Numbered from the stretch's first letter, positions 43,457-53,187 are shown. The stretch is DNA of 64,000 nucleotides from Shewanella algae (GCF_009183365.2 NZ_CP068230.1:507001-571000), one strand, 5' to 3'. Program-made: numbers and translations. The notes: generated from the sequence alone by a model not told the origin.

Positions 43457-45850
43457 TCAGTAGCTGTATCTGGCTTCGAGGAAGTAGTAACCGCCGTTGA
43501 AACCAAAAGGTGTGTTGGTCAATGGATAGACGAAGATCCCGTTGAAGTTGTTGTCGTCCGGGCGTTTTTCCGGATAGGTATCGAACAGGTTCTGCACCCC
43601 GGCGGTGAAGCTCAGGTTATCTGTGGCCGCATAGGTCAGCGACAGATCCACGGTGAACTTACCGTCGTACTCCACGTCTTCACGTGAGTAACCTATGGTG
43701 TAGGGGCCAAAGTAACTCAGGCGCAGGTTGGTCTTGAAGTCGCCCAGGCTGTGGGTCAGCCCCAGGTTACCTGTGTTCTTCGGATTGGCCTTGGTCATCC
43801 GGGTCTGCTCTATACGGTCAAACAGCTGATCTTCCAGGCCATCCAGAAGGTTTGGCAGATGGATATCGCGGATTTCCGTGTCGTTATAGGCATAGGCCAG
43901 GCTCGCGCGCAGATCGCCGTAGCTGCCGAGATCAAAGTCCTGGGTCACCACCAGATCCACACCTCGGGTGCGGCTATCTACGGCATTGATAAAGAAGCGT
44001 GCCGACTCGGCGTTGGTACCGGCCAGTGCATCTGCCACCACCTGGGAGTCGGCCGGTGTCAGTGAGCTGGAGAGCACGATTCTGTCATCTATGCTGATCT
44101 GATAGGCATCCAGAGTCACCGCCAGACCGGAATCATTGGTGTACACCAATCCCAGGCTGAAGGACTCTGACAACTCGGGTTGCAGCTTGCCTACCTGCAG
44201 CGCCTGGGTCACGGAAGACAGGTTGTTGAAGGTGCCCGACTCGGTCGGTACCAGCTGGCCTGTCACGGGATCCGGGTTGAACAGGGTCGAGATATTGGTG
44301 AAGTACAACTGCTGCACGCTGGGTGCGCGAAAGCCTGTGTTGGCAGTGGCTCTGAGTGCCAGGTTGTCGGTCAGATCGTATCTGGCGGCCAGCTTCCAAC
44401 TGGTGTTGTCACCAAAGTCGGAATAGTCTTCATAGCGCACCGCGGCGGCCCAGTAGAAGTCGTCGGTCAGTTGGTTTTCCACCTCGAGATAGACACCTAT
44501 GTTGTCTCTATCCTCATCTACCGCCGATTCTGGGGTAAAGCCGCCAAAGCCTTGGCTGCCGCCGGCCTTGTTCTGATAACCGCCATTGATATAAGAGGCT
44601 TGCTCTCCGGCTTCCACCTGATAAGCGTTCTGGCGCCAGGCTGTGCCTACAGCGACCAGGAGCTCTGAGTCATTGTAAAAGTCGAAGTAACGTGAGGCAT
44701 CCAGAGTCAGGTTCCACTCTTCGGTGGACAGGGTACCTGCGTCGAATTCGGTTTGGCTGTCGGGGCCCAAAGAGGCGTTGAGTGTGTTCTCAACCCGGTA
44801 CTTAAAGCGGTTCTTGCCGTATCCGGCCGAGGCATCCAACTGCCACTCGCCCAGGTTAAATTCATAACCCAGCAGCAGAGACTGATCTGTGATCTTGGGC
44901 GTTATCTGCGGCAGGAAACCATCGGGATAGATTTCGGCAACATTGCGGCTATCCAGTGGACGGCGGAAGAAGGCGCCGGAGCGGGTCTCGCGCTGGCTCA
45001 AGCCACCGAAGGCGTACAGTTTGCTGTCATTGGCAAACTCCTGAGCGGCATTGAGAAACAACCCCAGGTTGTCATATTCGGCGTCACCCACATGGTGATT
45101 CTTGCGGTTAACGGTTTCTTCGCGGGGATCCGGGCTGCCATCGGCCAGCAATGGATATTGCTGACGCGGATCCAAACCGGCGCGATTGGTGCTGTTCTTG
45201 TGATGTGCTTCCAGCGACAGATTCACAAAGCCAGTGTCACCTATGCTGAGGCCGTGGTTGAGGCCGACACGCCATTGCTCGCCATCACCCTGATAGGTTT
45301 GACCGGCTTGGGCCGATACCATGCCACCTTCACTGTTGTCTTTGAGCACCACGTTGATCACCCCGGCTATGGCGTCAGAGCCATACTGTGCCGAAGCGCC
45401 ATCACGGAGAATTTCGATGCGTTTGATGGCCGTCATAGGGATGGCGTTCAAGTCGACGTTGGACGAGCCCTTGCCCACAGTACCAGAGAGGTGGACCAGT
45501 GCCGAGCCATGACGGCGTTTACCATTAACCAGCACCAGGGTATGGTCCGGTGACAGGCCGCGCAGACTGGCGGGACGCACGGCATCTGAGCCATCGGTGA
45601 CCGAGGAGAAGGGGAAGCTGTAGCTAGGTGCGGCAAACTGCAGCGCCTTGGCGGTTTCCGTCATGCCAGTGGCTTCAAGTTGTTCGGCCGTAATGATATC
45701 GACCGGTGCCACGCTGTCGGTGGCGGTTCGCAGGGCGATACGTGAACCTATGACGGAGATGGTTTCGATACTGGGCTGCTCTTCGGCAGCAAAGACGGCA
45801 GGAACAGTCAGTTGACTCGCCACTGCCAGTGAAATAAGAGCTAAGCGCAT
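43457..45850 (-). CDS. TonB-dependent outer membrane receptor
   Basis: 797-residue TonB-dependent receptor. Signal peptide MRLALISLAVASQL ending near VFAAEE; plug domain (about 40-155), which includes VLVNGKRRHGSALVH and ILRDGASAQYGSDAIAGVIN; then a 22-strand barrel ending with YYFLEARYSY. This plug type is common in Shewanella receptors for polymer or oligosaccharide uptake, but the substrate is unknown. The ATG at 45850 has AGAGG upstream and starts the signal peptide; seven further codons from 45871 are not needed. It appears monocistronic, with no iron-responsive box recognised. Confidence 0.93.
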   Translation of the reverse strand: MRLALISLAVASQLTVPAVFAAEEQPSIETISVIGSRIALRTATDSVAPVDIITAEQLEATGMTETAKALQFAAPSYSFPFSSVTDGSDAVRPASLRGLSPDHTLVLVNGKRRHGSALVHLSGTVGKGSSNVDLNAIPMTAIKRIEILRDGASAQYGSDAIAGVINVVLKDNSEGGMVSAQAGQTYQGDGEQWRVGLNHGLSIGDTGFVNLSLEAHHKNSTNRAGLDPRQQYPLLADGSPDPREETVNRKNHHVGDAEYDNLGLFLNAAQEFANDSKLYAFGGLSQRETRSGAFFRRPLDSRNVAEIYPDGFLPQITPKITDQSLLLGYEFNLGEWQLDASAGYGKNRFKYRVENTLNASLGPDSQTEFDAGTLSTEEWNLTLDASRYFDFYNDSELLVAVGTAWRQNAYQVEAGEQASYINGGYQNKAGGSQGFGGFTPESAVDEDRDNIGVYLEVENQLTDDFYWAAAVRYEDYSDFGDNTSWKLAARYDLTDNLALRATANTGFRAPSVQQLYFTNISTLFNPDPVTGQLVPTESGTFNNLSSVTQALQVGKLQPELSESFSLGLVYTNDSGLAVTLDAYQISIDDRIVLSSSLTPADSQVVADALAGTNAESARFFINAVDSRTRGVDLVVTQDFDLGSYGDLRASLAYAYNDTEIRDIHLPNLLDGLEDQLFDRIEQTRMTKANPKNTGNLGLTHSLGDFKTNLRLSYFGPYTIGYSREDVEYDGKFTVDLSLTYAATDNLSFTAGVQNLFDTYPEKRPDDNNFNGIFVYPLTNTPFGFNGGYYFLEARYSY

Positions 45851-46319
45851 ACGACCTCTTGAATGATTCAAAACTGCATTTTTATTGCGCGGATAGTAGC
45901 ATTGTTACAATTGATGCATTTAGACGTAAAAGTGATAACTCAGAGCGCAGCGTTCTAGAAACATTTAGTTTTTTGGATAGAAACCTTTCCCTGACCTTGG
46001 CTATCCGGGGTTTTGGCTGTTTGGGTTATATAAGGGAAATATTGGGTTTGTTTGGGGTTTAATTGGCTGTTTCGCTTTTATTTATACAGTTGTTTTTGAG
46101 TTGAAAGCCTATTTATGACTATCTTGACTTTCAAATCTGCCTTACGAGTGTTTTCTTGGGCGTTTGAACTTGAGTCGTCCCGGCCGTTTTTCGGAGCCGC
46201 CGGGAGGAGAGGGGGAACACTCTGGCAGTGCAAAAGCCAGGCACACTTGAGTCAAACTTGGCTGCCGTGCAAGGCTGCGGTATCTTGCCTGTGACTTTTG
46301 CGGCTCAGGGAGTGACTTT
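45851..46319. other. Intergenic region, receptor promoter side
   Basis: About 470 bases between the receptor and the patatin-like gene. The ORF at 45859-46062 has no ribosome binding site and covers the receptor's leader. I see no known operator; a GC-rich stretch around 46175-46220 has no strong hairpin. Confidence 0.5.
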
Positions 46320-47375
46320 TTGGCTAACTTGCGATTTCTTGCCGGTACAGATGCCTATCAGACATTGATGGAACAGGGATTAAAGCCTGATCATTTTACT
46401 CAACTACTGGCGGCGTCCGGTGGTCCCAAATGGCTGGGGATTGCCGGGCTCGACAAATACCTGTTTGGCGAGTTTTTCAAACAGAGGCAGACACCGCTTT
46501 ACACTCTTGGCGCTTCATCCGGAGCCTGGCGTTTGGCCTGTCTGGCTCAGGCAGATCCGCTGGCGGCTTATCAAAGGTTGGAACAACTCTACATAGGCCA
46601 GCGCTATGAAACCCGTCCGAGCCGGGAAGAGGTCAGCCGCCAGGTCCGCGGTATAGTCAGCGGGATTTTAGGCTCAAGCGGCACCGAAGAGATCCTCAAA
46701 CAGCCGCATATTCGCAGTCACATAGTGGTGTGCCGCGCCCGTCACTTGAACCGGGCCGGCAGCAAGTTGGCGCTGGCGGCAGGCCTGGGCGCTACCGCCA
46801 TGACCAACCTTGTCAGTCGCCGCACCTTGGGGTGGCACTTTGAGCGTCTGGTATTTGCCTCTGCCATAGAGGGTTCTCCCTTCGCTCAGTTGAAAGATCT
46901 CCCGGGAGACAGCGCCTTGCTCAGCAGTGACAATATCGAAGCCGTATTGCTGGCTACAGGTTCTATTCCACTGCTGCTGTCACCGGTAACCGAAATCAGC
47001 GGTGTGACCAGCGGGCACTTCTATGATGGCGGCATCACTGATTACCACTTCGACCTGCCGCTGTCACGGGCGCCGGGGTTGACCCTGTATCCGCATTTTT
47101 ATCCCCATATGGCGCCGGGATGGTTCGATAAATCCCTGCCATGGCGCCGGGCCAAGCGCCGTTATCATAATGCTTTGGTGTTGGCTCCCACCGAGGAATT
47201 TGTCGCTTCGTTGCCCTATGGCAAAATTCCGGATCGCAAGGACTTTGAAACCTTGGATACCGCCAGTCGTACTCAATATTGGCGCCGCGCCGCCGATATG
47301 AGTAACAGATTGGCTGATGAATTTGCCGAGGTATTTCTCGGTGGCAGGATAGCCCAAAGGCTGGAGCCTCTGTAA
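46320..47375 (+). CDS. Patatin-like phospholipase family protein
   Basis: 351-residue predicted cytoplasmic lipase of the patatin type. Catalytic Ser is in GASSGAW (about residue 65), a G-x-S-x-G variant, and the Asp in YDGGITDYH (about 239); an oxyanion-like stretch ASGGPKWLG is near residue 33. The gene starts with TTG at 46320, which is supported by AGGGAG seven bases upstream; no ATG lies close to the conserved N-terminus. Substrate and location are not shown by the sequence. It is an isolated gene. Confidence 0.8.
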   Translation: MANLRFLAGTDAYQTLMEQGLKPDHFTQLLAASGGPKWLGIAGLDKYLFGEFFKQRQTPLYTLGASSGAWRLACLAQADPLAAYQRLEQLYIGQRYETRPSREEVSRQVRGIVSGILGSSGTEEILKQPHIRSHIVVCRARHLNRAGSKLALAAGLGATAMTNLVSRRTLGWHFERLVFASAIEGSPFAQLKDLPGDSALLSSDNIEAVLLATGSIPLLLSPVTEISGVTSGHFYDGGITDYHFDLPLSRAPGLTLYPHFYPHMAPGWFDKSLPWRRAKRRYHNALVLAPTEEFVASLPYGKIPDRKDFETLDTASRTQYWRRAADMSNRLADEFAEVFLGGRIAQRLEPL

Positions 47376-47479
47376 GCAAGCTTGCAACAAAACCCACTCA
47401 ACGCCTGTCTAATTCATTAGCAGACCTAAGGACTAGCCCAAATTGCCAATGGATGAAATTTCAGCAACTGCTAGACTTT

Positions 47480-47532
47480 AAAGCGAATGTTGAACCTCAG
47501 GTTCGCTTTCGGTTACTCACTCCCCGAGGGGA
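47480..47532 (+). other. Leader hairpins ahead of the LON-domain gene
   Basis: AAAGCGAA (47480-47487) pairs with TTCGCTTT (47502-47509), with an alternative inner stem GAACC-TCA-GGTTC at 47492-47504. A second small repeat TCCCC-GA-GGGGA at 47521-47532 sits right before the AAGGAGG ribosome binding site. The two overlapping stems could interconvert. No known riboswitch is recognised. Confidence 0.4.
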
Positions 47533-47543
47533 AGGAGGTTGCT

Positions 47544-48131
47544 ATGCATACACAGGAAATGGCGTTACTGACCTATGATGCCTTGTTGTTGCCAGGTGGA
47601 CGGCTTGAGATCAGGATCCTTGACCCCATCACCCTGAGCATGGTGGCCGATGTCCTGAAGGGGAAATATCCGCTGGCTTTCGGAATGCGTAACAGCGTTG
47701 CCATGCCGCCCAGTTTCCCCATTGCCACTCGCTGCGAGCTGATCGACTTCAATCAGTTGGAAGATGACTCGCTGAGTATCACCCTGGAAGGCAAGCAAAG
47801 GGTCAAAGTCCTGTCCGCCAAACAGGAAAAAGATGGCCGCTGGCTGGCCGAGGTCATGGATTGTCCCAACTGGGCCGAGGAGCCTATTCGGGGCGAGTTC
47901 ACCCTTATCAGCGCGGCGCTGGAGCAGTTTTATGAGGTCAACCCGGACTTGCGCGGGCTCTACTCATCAGAAGTGCATCTGGATGATGCCGCTTGGGTTA
48001 GCCAGCGTTGGTTGGAAGTTTTGCCCTTATACAACAAGGACAAACAGCTGTTGTTGAATCAACCTGATTGCCACAAGACCATGGACTTTGTGCTCAAGTT
48101 GATTAAGTCCCATGTTCAGCAGCAGCTTTGA
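47544..48131 (+). CDS. LON N-terminal (substrate-binding) domain protein
   Basis: 195-residue cytoplasmic protein made of the N-terminal domain of Lon protease, without ATPase or peptidase domains. Typical parts are LLPGGRLEIRILDP (about 13-26) and a later IEL/ITLEGKQRVKVL strand region. Such stand-alone LON-domain proteins occur widely, with unknown function. The start at 47544 follows a strong AAGGAGG; upstream frame to 47487 has no site. It is followed by an RluA-family gene after 81 bases, in the same direction. Confidence 0.85.
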   Translation: MHTQEMALLTYDALLLPGGRLEIRILDPITLSMVADVLKGKYPLAFGMRNSVAMPPSFPIATRCELIDFNQLEDDSLSITLEGKQRVKVLSAKQEKDGRWLAEVMDCPNWAEEPIRGEFTLISAALEQFYEVNPDLRGLYSSEVHLDDAAWVSQRWLEVLPLYNKDKQLLLNQPDCHKTMDFVLKLIKSHVQQQL

Positions 48132-48212
48132 GTGTACCTGCCTCGAATAATTTAAGGTAGATAGAGTAGAATGGCGGCCCTGAGTCGCCATTTTTATTTT
48201 GCCGGAAGAGTT

Positions 48213-49148
48213 ATGAGCCAAACAGACAGAGCCGCACAGCCCTCCTATGTAGTCTTGCCAAGGGATGTGACCGACAAAGCCACTGTTTTGGCCTTTCTTA
48301 TCGACCATTTCAGCCGCATCGATGCCGATGTCTGGCGTGAGCGGGTCGCTGCCGGCAAGGTACACTGGCAGAATGGTGAGACTATCCAGGCTGATACTCC
48401 TTATCGGCCTACCGCCAGGGTCTACTATTACCGTGAAGTCCCCAAAGAAACCCGGATCCCTTTTGAAGAGCGGATCCTGTTTCAGGACGAGCACAGCATT
48501 CTGGTGTTCAAACCGCACTTTTTGCCTGTGACTCCCAGCGGTAACTATGTCAACGAGTGCCTGGTGCATAGGTTAAGGCGCCGCACCGGAATAGAAACCA
48601 TAGCGCCGGCGCACAGGCTGGACAGAGAAACGGCCGGAGTCATGCTGATGTCCACCGATCCCGAAACTCGGCATGCCTATCATGCTTTGTTCCGTGAAGG
48701 CCAGATACGTAAGGACTATCAGGCGCTGGCGCGGCTGACACCTGAGCTTCAGGCTGGATTGGCAACTGGCGAACTTAGCCTGCCGCTGCACTGGACAGTG
48801 AAAAATCGCCTCATCAAGGGCGAGCCCAGTTTTATCATGCGCTTGGCAGAGGGTGAGGCCAACAGTCACTCGGAAATCAGTCTCATCGCCGTTAATGGCG
48901 ATATGGGGCTGTTCAGTCTGAGTCCAATTACCGGCAAGACTCACCAACTCAGGCTGCATATGCAGAGTCTTGGAATGCCACTGCTGAACGACAGGTTTTA
49001 CCCCGAACTGCAACCCAGGAGCGAAGATAACTTCAATAAGCCCCTCAAGCTGATGGCTTGTCGCTTGCGCTTTATCGATCCCATCAGTGGCAAACAGCAG
49101 GATATAAAAGTGGATGGTTTTGAAACTGAATTGATTGATACAGTTTGA
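48213..49148 (+). CDS. RluA-family pseudouridine synthase
   Basis: 311-residue RNA pseudouridine synthase. The catalytic Asp is in HRLDRETAGVML (about residue 147). The RluA-type hallmark LSPITGKTHQLRLHM is present (about 240-254). The N-terminal 80 residues are S4-like (RVAAGKVHWQNGET). It modifies a uridine in rRNA or tRNA; the exact target cannot be told. ATG at 48213 has GGAAGAG before it. Confidence 0.9.
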   Translation: MSQTDRAAQPSYVVLPRDVTDKATVLAFLIDHFSRIDADVWRERVAAGKVHWQNGETIQADTPYRPTARVYYYREVPKETRIPFEERILFQDEHSILVFKPHFLPVTPSGNYVNECLVHRLRRRTGIETIAPAHRLDRETAGVMLMSTDPETRHAYHALFREGQIRKDYQALARLTPELQAGLATGELSLPLHWTVKNRLIKGEPSFIMRLAEGEANSHSEISLIAVNGDMGLFSLSPITGKTHQLRLHMQSLGMPLLNDRFYPELQPRSEDNFNKPLKLMACRLRFIDPISGKQQDIKVDGFETELIDTV

Positions 49149-49406
49149 TACTTTTGGAAATAAAAAGAAGGATATTGTTTAGGGGTAATTAAGTATATTT
49201 CATAGTTTTATTTTAAATATAATTAATTATGAGTTGATCTGAATAATAAAGTGGCAGGCTCTCTTTTTTCGTCAAAATATTGGCGGTTTTGTTTTTTTTG
49301 GTTATATAATCTCCACCGCTTAAAAATAGATTCTAATTGATTCGTACAAACTTCGCCAAGGATGTTTTCATCTTTCATTGGCGGGCTTGTCGTTGCCGAG
49401 ATTTAT

Positions 49407-50798
49407 ATGTCCATTACCAGAGCCGATATCAGTGTTGAGGCACAGGCCATCCCCTGTTGGATTGGCTTTCGAAATTCAGAAAGTTATAGCACTGATTTTG
49501 AAGTGTTTAATGATGTTAGTGATTTCTTGGCTGCCGGTCTTGATTATGAAGTCATCTGCCTGAACCTGCCGGCTGAAGCTCAGGACCAAGCGCTGATTCA
49601 GCTGAGATGCCAGCCATCAAGCTTTATGGCCATGATCAAAGTGATAACGCCAAGCCCTCTCTCTGAATATCTGGCCAATGGTTTATTTCAGCCTGACTTC
49701 AAACAAGAGTTGGAAAATTATTGGCAAAGGAAGAGCTTAATTAAATTACCCAGCCAGGATGATGTCAGTTATCGGCTGTTGAGTTTTATGTGGTTATTTC
49801 CTGAATATCGTTTACAACCTGTGGCTACGCCGGAAAAACCACATCTTTATGAGTATCCACTGCTGCAGCTATTGACGGGGTCAGCAAAGGCAAGCCAACT
49901 GCTATTGGATAAATTATTGAACCGGCATTGGCTGGCACCCACCAAGCTGAAGGACAGAGTCAGGCTATGCTGCAAGTGCCACTCAGGGCACCTCAACTAT
50001 ATCGATCTTTGTCCCCAGTGCCGCAGCATAGAAATTGATATGCAGACCAGTTTGCACTGTTTTAACTGTGGTCATGTGGATAGTCAGCAAGCCTTCAGTC
50101 GCAGCGGCGGACTCAGTTGCCCCAACTGTTTGCAGCGGCTGCGGCATATAGGTGTCGACTATGACAGACCAATAGAAAACCAACACTGCAATAGCTGTAA
50201 TAGCCTGTTTTTGGAGGCCAAGGTCGATGCTGTTTGTATGCACTGTGGTCATGGACATCAACCGGACGAGCTGACCATACGTCGCATCTCTGACTTTGAA
50301 CTGGCGGAGCAGGGAAGGGAACTGGTGCGCCATGGCGTTCAGCAGCAACTGTTTGCCGCGCTTGGCGAACAGATGAGCCGGGCTCACTTCCTCTGGTTAC
50401 TGCAGTGGCACAATCAGTTGGCACTGCGTCATGGTCATGAGCACCTGTTGTTGGTATTGGATCTGGAGGCGTTGGCGCCGGATCTGGCCGGCAGCGGAGA
50501 AGCCCGCGCCTTGACTCTGCTCGATGCTCTCAAGCAGCGCTTGTTGAGCCTGGTTCGGGTGACCGATGCCTGCAGCAGCCATGATGACCAAGGCGTCTTG
50601 TTACTATTGCCTTACACTGGCGAGTCACAGTTACCGGCATTGAAGCAAAAACTACAGCGGCTCAATGACAGTGTGCCAGAGGGAGAGTTGAGGTTAAGGC
50701 TCAAGGCGGTCAGCCTGCCGGATCAACAACTTGGTGCCGAAGTTGAATCCTGGTTGGCCAGCCGTCTGCAGCAGGCCGAGGTATTGGACGGTGAGTGA
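49407..50798 (+). CDS. TackOD1-type zinc-ribbon protein with degenerate GGDEF domain
   Basis: 463-residue cytoplasmic protein. A middle block holds repeated zinc-ribbon cysteine pairs: CCKCHSG, CPQCRS, CFNCGHV, CPNCLQ, CNSCNS, CMHCGHG (about 190-295); this matches the TackOD1 metal-binding domain. The C-terminal 160 residues follow a GGDEF-domain outline (LLLVLDLEAL, RLLSLVRVTDAC, LLLLPYTGES) but the catalytic GG[D/E]EF is replaced by SHDDQG. It probably senses or binds rather than makes cyclic di-GMP. The start is uncertain: the ATG at 49407 has GAG six bases upstream, and one at 49362 lacks a usable site. It overlaps the glycosyltransferase gene. Confidence 0.7.
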   Translation: MSITRADISVEAQAIPCWIGFRNSESYSTDFEVFNDVSDFLAAGLDYEVICLNLPAEAQDQALIQLRCQPSSFMAMIKVITPSPLSEYLANGLFQPDFKQELENYWQRKSLIKLPSQDDVSYRLLSFMWLFPEYRLQPVATPEKPHLYEYPLLQLLTGSAKASQLLLDKLLNRHWLAPTKLKDRVRLCCKCHSGHLNYIDLCPQCRSIEIDMQTSLHCFNCGHVDSQQAFSRSGGLSCPNCLQRLRHIGVDYDRPIENQHCNSCNSLFLEAKVDAVCMHCGHGHQPDELTIRRISDFELAEQGRELVRHGVQQQLFAALGEQMSRAHFLWLLQWHNQLALRHGHEHLLLVLDLEALAPDLAGSGEARALTLLDALKQRLLSLVRVTDACSSHDDQGVLLLLPYTGESQLPALKQKLQRLNDSVPEGELRLRLKAVSLPDQQLGAEVESWLASRLQQAEVLDGE

Positions 50799-52119
50799 GT
50801 TCAATACCCTGGCTTTTATGAGCCTGGATATTTGGCACAACCTGGCGACAGACGTCAGCCTGTTTCTCTGGCTGGTGCCGATGATTTTTCTCTACGAAAT
50901 GCCATTGATGCTGATAGTGGTCTCAGGCGTCATCGGCTGGCATTGGCAAACGTTCCGCCGCCCCAAGGTTGAGAAGGCTTATCGACCCAAGGTCAGTTGC
51001 ATCATTACTTGCTATGCCGAGAAAGAAGCGGTGCGGCAAACCATAGCCACCTTGGCCGAACAGGACTACCCGGGGGAGATGGAGATCATTGCCATGGTTG
51101 ACGGCGCGGTGCAAAACGCCGAAACCTTCGAGGTCGCCAAGGCAGCAGCGGCACAATGCCGCCGCCCGGGGCGGGAGATTATCGTACTGCCCAAGTGGCA
51201 ACGTGGCGGCCGGGTTTCGACTCTGAATGCCGGTTTGGCCAGGGCCAGCGGCGAGCTGGTGATGAATGCCGATGCCGACACTTCGTTCGACAATGATATG
51301 GTTTCCCAAATCGTGCCGCTGTTCGCCGATCCCAACGTGCCGGCAGTCGGTGGCTCTTTGCGGGTGCGCAATGTCGATGATTCGCTGTGGACCCGGATGC
51401 AGGCGATTGAATATTTGATCTCCATGCAAGGCGGCAAGACCGGTCTTGGGCATTGGAATCTGCTCAACAATATCTCAGGAGCATTCGGCGCTTTTCGCCG
51501 TGACTTGCTGGTCAAAATCGGCGGCTGGGATACCCATACCGCCGAGGATCTGGATCTGACGCTGAGATTCAAACAGTACTTTGGCCGTCATCCCAATTGG
51601 CGCATTCCCTTTGCCACGCTGGCCATAGGGCATACCGATGCCCCCATGGATCTCAAGACGCTTGTCTGGCAAAGATTACGTTGGGATGGCGACCTTTTGT
51701 TTCTCTACTTTCGCAAGCACTGGCCGGCCTTTACCCCCGGGCTTCTGGGGGGTGCCACCTTCGCCTTTACTCTGGTCTACGGCTTCTTGCAAAACGTGCT
51801 GATGCCCTTTGTCATCTTGCTCTACAGCTTAGGGATAGCACTGGCGTACCCCTGGCAGTTTTTGACAACCATTGCCCTGACCATCTACCTGGGATATTTG
51901 GGATTCTTGCTGTTCTTCTATCTGCTGGTACTGGTAGCGATTTCCGAGCGGCCACGTCAGGACCTGAAGCTGCTGCTCTGGTTGCCGCTTTATCCCTTCT
52001 ACGCCTTGTTTATGCGCAGTATCTGCTTGTTTGCCTTGCTTAATGAAGTGGTCAGACGCTCACATGAAGAGAGTTCCATGGCTCCCTGGTGGGTGCTGAA
52101 ACGCGGGAGAAAATTTTAG
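50791..52119 (+). CDS. Membrane glycosyltransferase family 2 (processive type)
   Basis: 442-residue inner membrane glycosyltransferase resembling cellulose/hyaluronan/PNAG synthases. N-terminal membrane segments (about 20-60) precede the catalytic domain, with DGAV, DADTS (D-x-D), TAEDLD and QRLRW (Q-x-x-R-W) motifs in order. Several C-terminal membrane helices follow. The GTG at 50791 overlaps the stop of the zinc-ribbon gene; GAGG is nine bases upstream, and an ATG at 50818 is an alternative. The Q-x-x-R-W motif indicates a processive polysaccharide synthase. The polymer is unknown. Confidence 0.85.
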   Translation: MSEFNTLAFMSLDIWHNLATDVSLFLWLVPMIFLYEMPLMLIVVSGVIGWHWQTFRRPKVEKAYRPKVSCIITCYAEKEAVRQTIATLAEQDYPGEMEIIAMVDGAVQNAETFEVAKAAAAQCRRPGREIIVLPKWQRGGRVSTLNAGLARASGELVMNADADTSFDNDMVSQIVPLFADPNVPAVGGSLRVRNVDDSLWTRMQAIEYLISMQGGKTGLGHWNLLNNISGAFGAFRRDLLVKIGGWDTHTAEDLDLTLRFKQYFGRHPNWRIPFATLAIGHTDAPMDLKTLVWQRLRWDGDLLFLYFRKHWPAFTPGLLGGATFAFTLVYGFLQNVLMPFVILLYSLGIALAYPWQFLTTIALTIYLGYLGFLLFFYLLVLVAISERPRQDLKLLLWLPLYPFYALFMRSICLFALLNEVVRRSHEESSMAPWWVLKRGRKF

Positions 52120-53141
52120 TGAAAGTGACTTATCAAGCGGCTGCCAAGGCGCAACAACCCACCCGGGATCAAGGTTTAAAGGTGGACTATGCCCCGGCAA
52201 AACGGGGCGGAATGAAATGGCGTTGGTATCTGCTGCTATTGCTGGTTATCGCCCCTGTGGTCTTGCTGCTTTGGGTGTTGCTGCGCCCCAGCCTGTTTGT
52301 GCTGGCACCGGGAATACTGACCTCTGAGCCGCTGGAGATGCGGGCAATGCAGAAGGGCCGATTGCTGGAGCTTTCGGTACAACCCGGGAGTAGGGTCGAT
52401 GCCGGTCTGGACGCCAGCATTGACGAGTTACAGCGCCAGTTGGCCGAGCTGACACCGCCATCGCTGGAGCAGGACCTGGCTATTCTGGGGCAACTGGAAC
52501 AACGGGTGCTGGTGGCCGAGCAGGGGGTAAAGCGTCAGGATGAACTATTGTCGCAGTTCGAGTCATTTCGTAAGCAGGGGGTGGTTCCCACTGCAGATAT
52601 GGCGGCGGTGATGCAGGCCCATACCAGTGCCAGAATGGCGCTGGAGCAGGCCAGGGCCGAGCTGTTGCAGCAAAGGCAGTTGCAGCAGCAGGAGCGGGAT
52701 GCGGGGGTGATAGCCCAGAGTCGCAACAGCCTGCTGCTAAAGCTTGCTGAGCTGCAGGCCAAACGCCAGCAGTTGACCATACAGGCGCCGTTTGCCGGCC
52801 GGGTAGCCGATGTTTTGGTGCAGCAGGGGGAAACCATAGCCGAGCAGCAGCCTATGCTTTGGCTGTCGGGGCGGGCACAGCCTGTGGTGGTCTGTTATCT
52901 GGCGCCCAAGTATCTCAACTATGTTGCTCAGGGACAGCAGGCCAGCGTCAAACTCCCCAATGGAACCCGGATCCGCGCCGAAATTAAAGAACCGACCGAA
53001 TTGGTGGGTAAGGTGCCCAAGCAGCTGTCCGGTCCTTTCGATGGTGACAAACCGGCACTCAAGGTCACGCTTGCTTTGCATCAGAGCCTGCCTTTGGCGA
53101 TTGAGGGCGTTCCGGTGGAAGTGAGTTTCGATCGTTTCTGA
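52119..53141 (+). CDS. HlyD-like membrane-anchored periplasmic protein
   Basis: 340-residue protein with one N-terminal membrane helix (about 36-62, WYLLLLLVIAPVVLLLWVLL) and a periplasmic HlyD-type part: lipoyl halves near KGRLLELSVQPGSRVDAG and APFAGRVADVLVQQGETI, flanking a coiled coil of about 100 residues. The first codon is GTG at 52119, right at the glycosyltransferase stop (one-base overlap), and GGGAGA supports it. In other bacteria such adaptors aid polysaccharide export (Alg44-like) beside family 2 synthases. It lacks a PilZ domain, unlike Alg44. Confidence 0.78.
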   Translation: MKVTYQAAAKAQQPTRDQGLKVDYAPAKRGGMKWRWYLLLLLVIAPVVLLLWVLLRPSLFVLAPGILTSEPLEMRAMQKGRLLELSVQPGSRVDAGLDASIDELQRQLAELTPPSLEQDLAILGQLEQRVLVAEQGVKRQDELLSQFESFRKQGVVPTADMAAVMQAHTSARMALEQARAELLQQRQLQQQERDAGVIAQSRNSLLLKLAELQAKRQQLTIQAPFAGRVADVLVQQGETIAEQQPMLWLSGRAQPVVVCYLAPKYLNYVAQGQQASVKLPNGTRIRAEIKEPTELVGKVPKQLSGPFDGDKPALKVTLALHQSLPLAIEGVPVEVSFDRF

Positions 53142-53142
53142 G

Positions 53143-53187
53143 AAAAAAGGCTTTCCCGACAAAAATTGGCGTGCGTGACGGGAAAGC
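53143..53187 (-). terminator. Terminator of the sir maturation operon (minus strand)
   Basis: Read on the minus strand, GCTTTCCCG (53187-53179), a 20-base loop, CGGGAAAGC (53158-53150), then C and a run of six T (53148-53143). Perfect nine-base stem about 90 bases after the DsbE-like stop and directly after the stop of the convergent HlyD-like gene. Confidence 0.82.

Noticed and set aside
45859..46062. 67-codon plus-strand ORF
   Set aside because: Lies on the receptor leader with no start signal.
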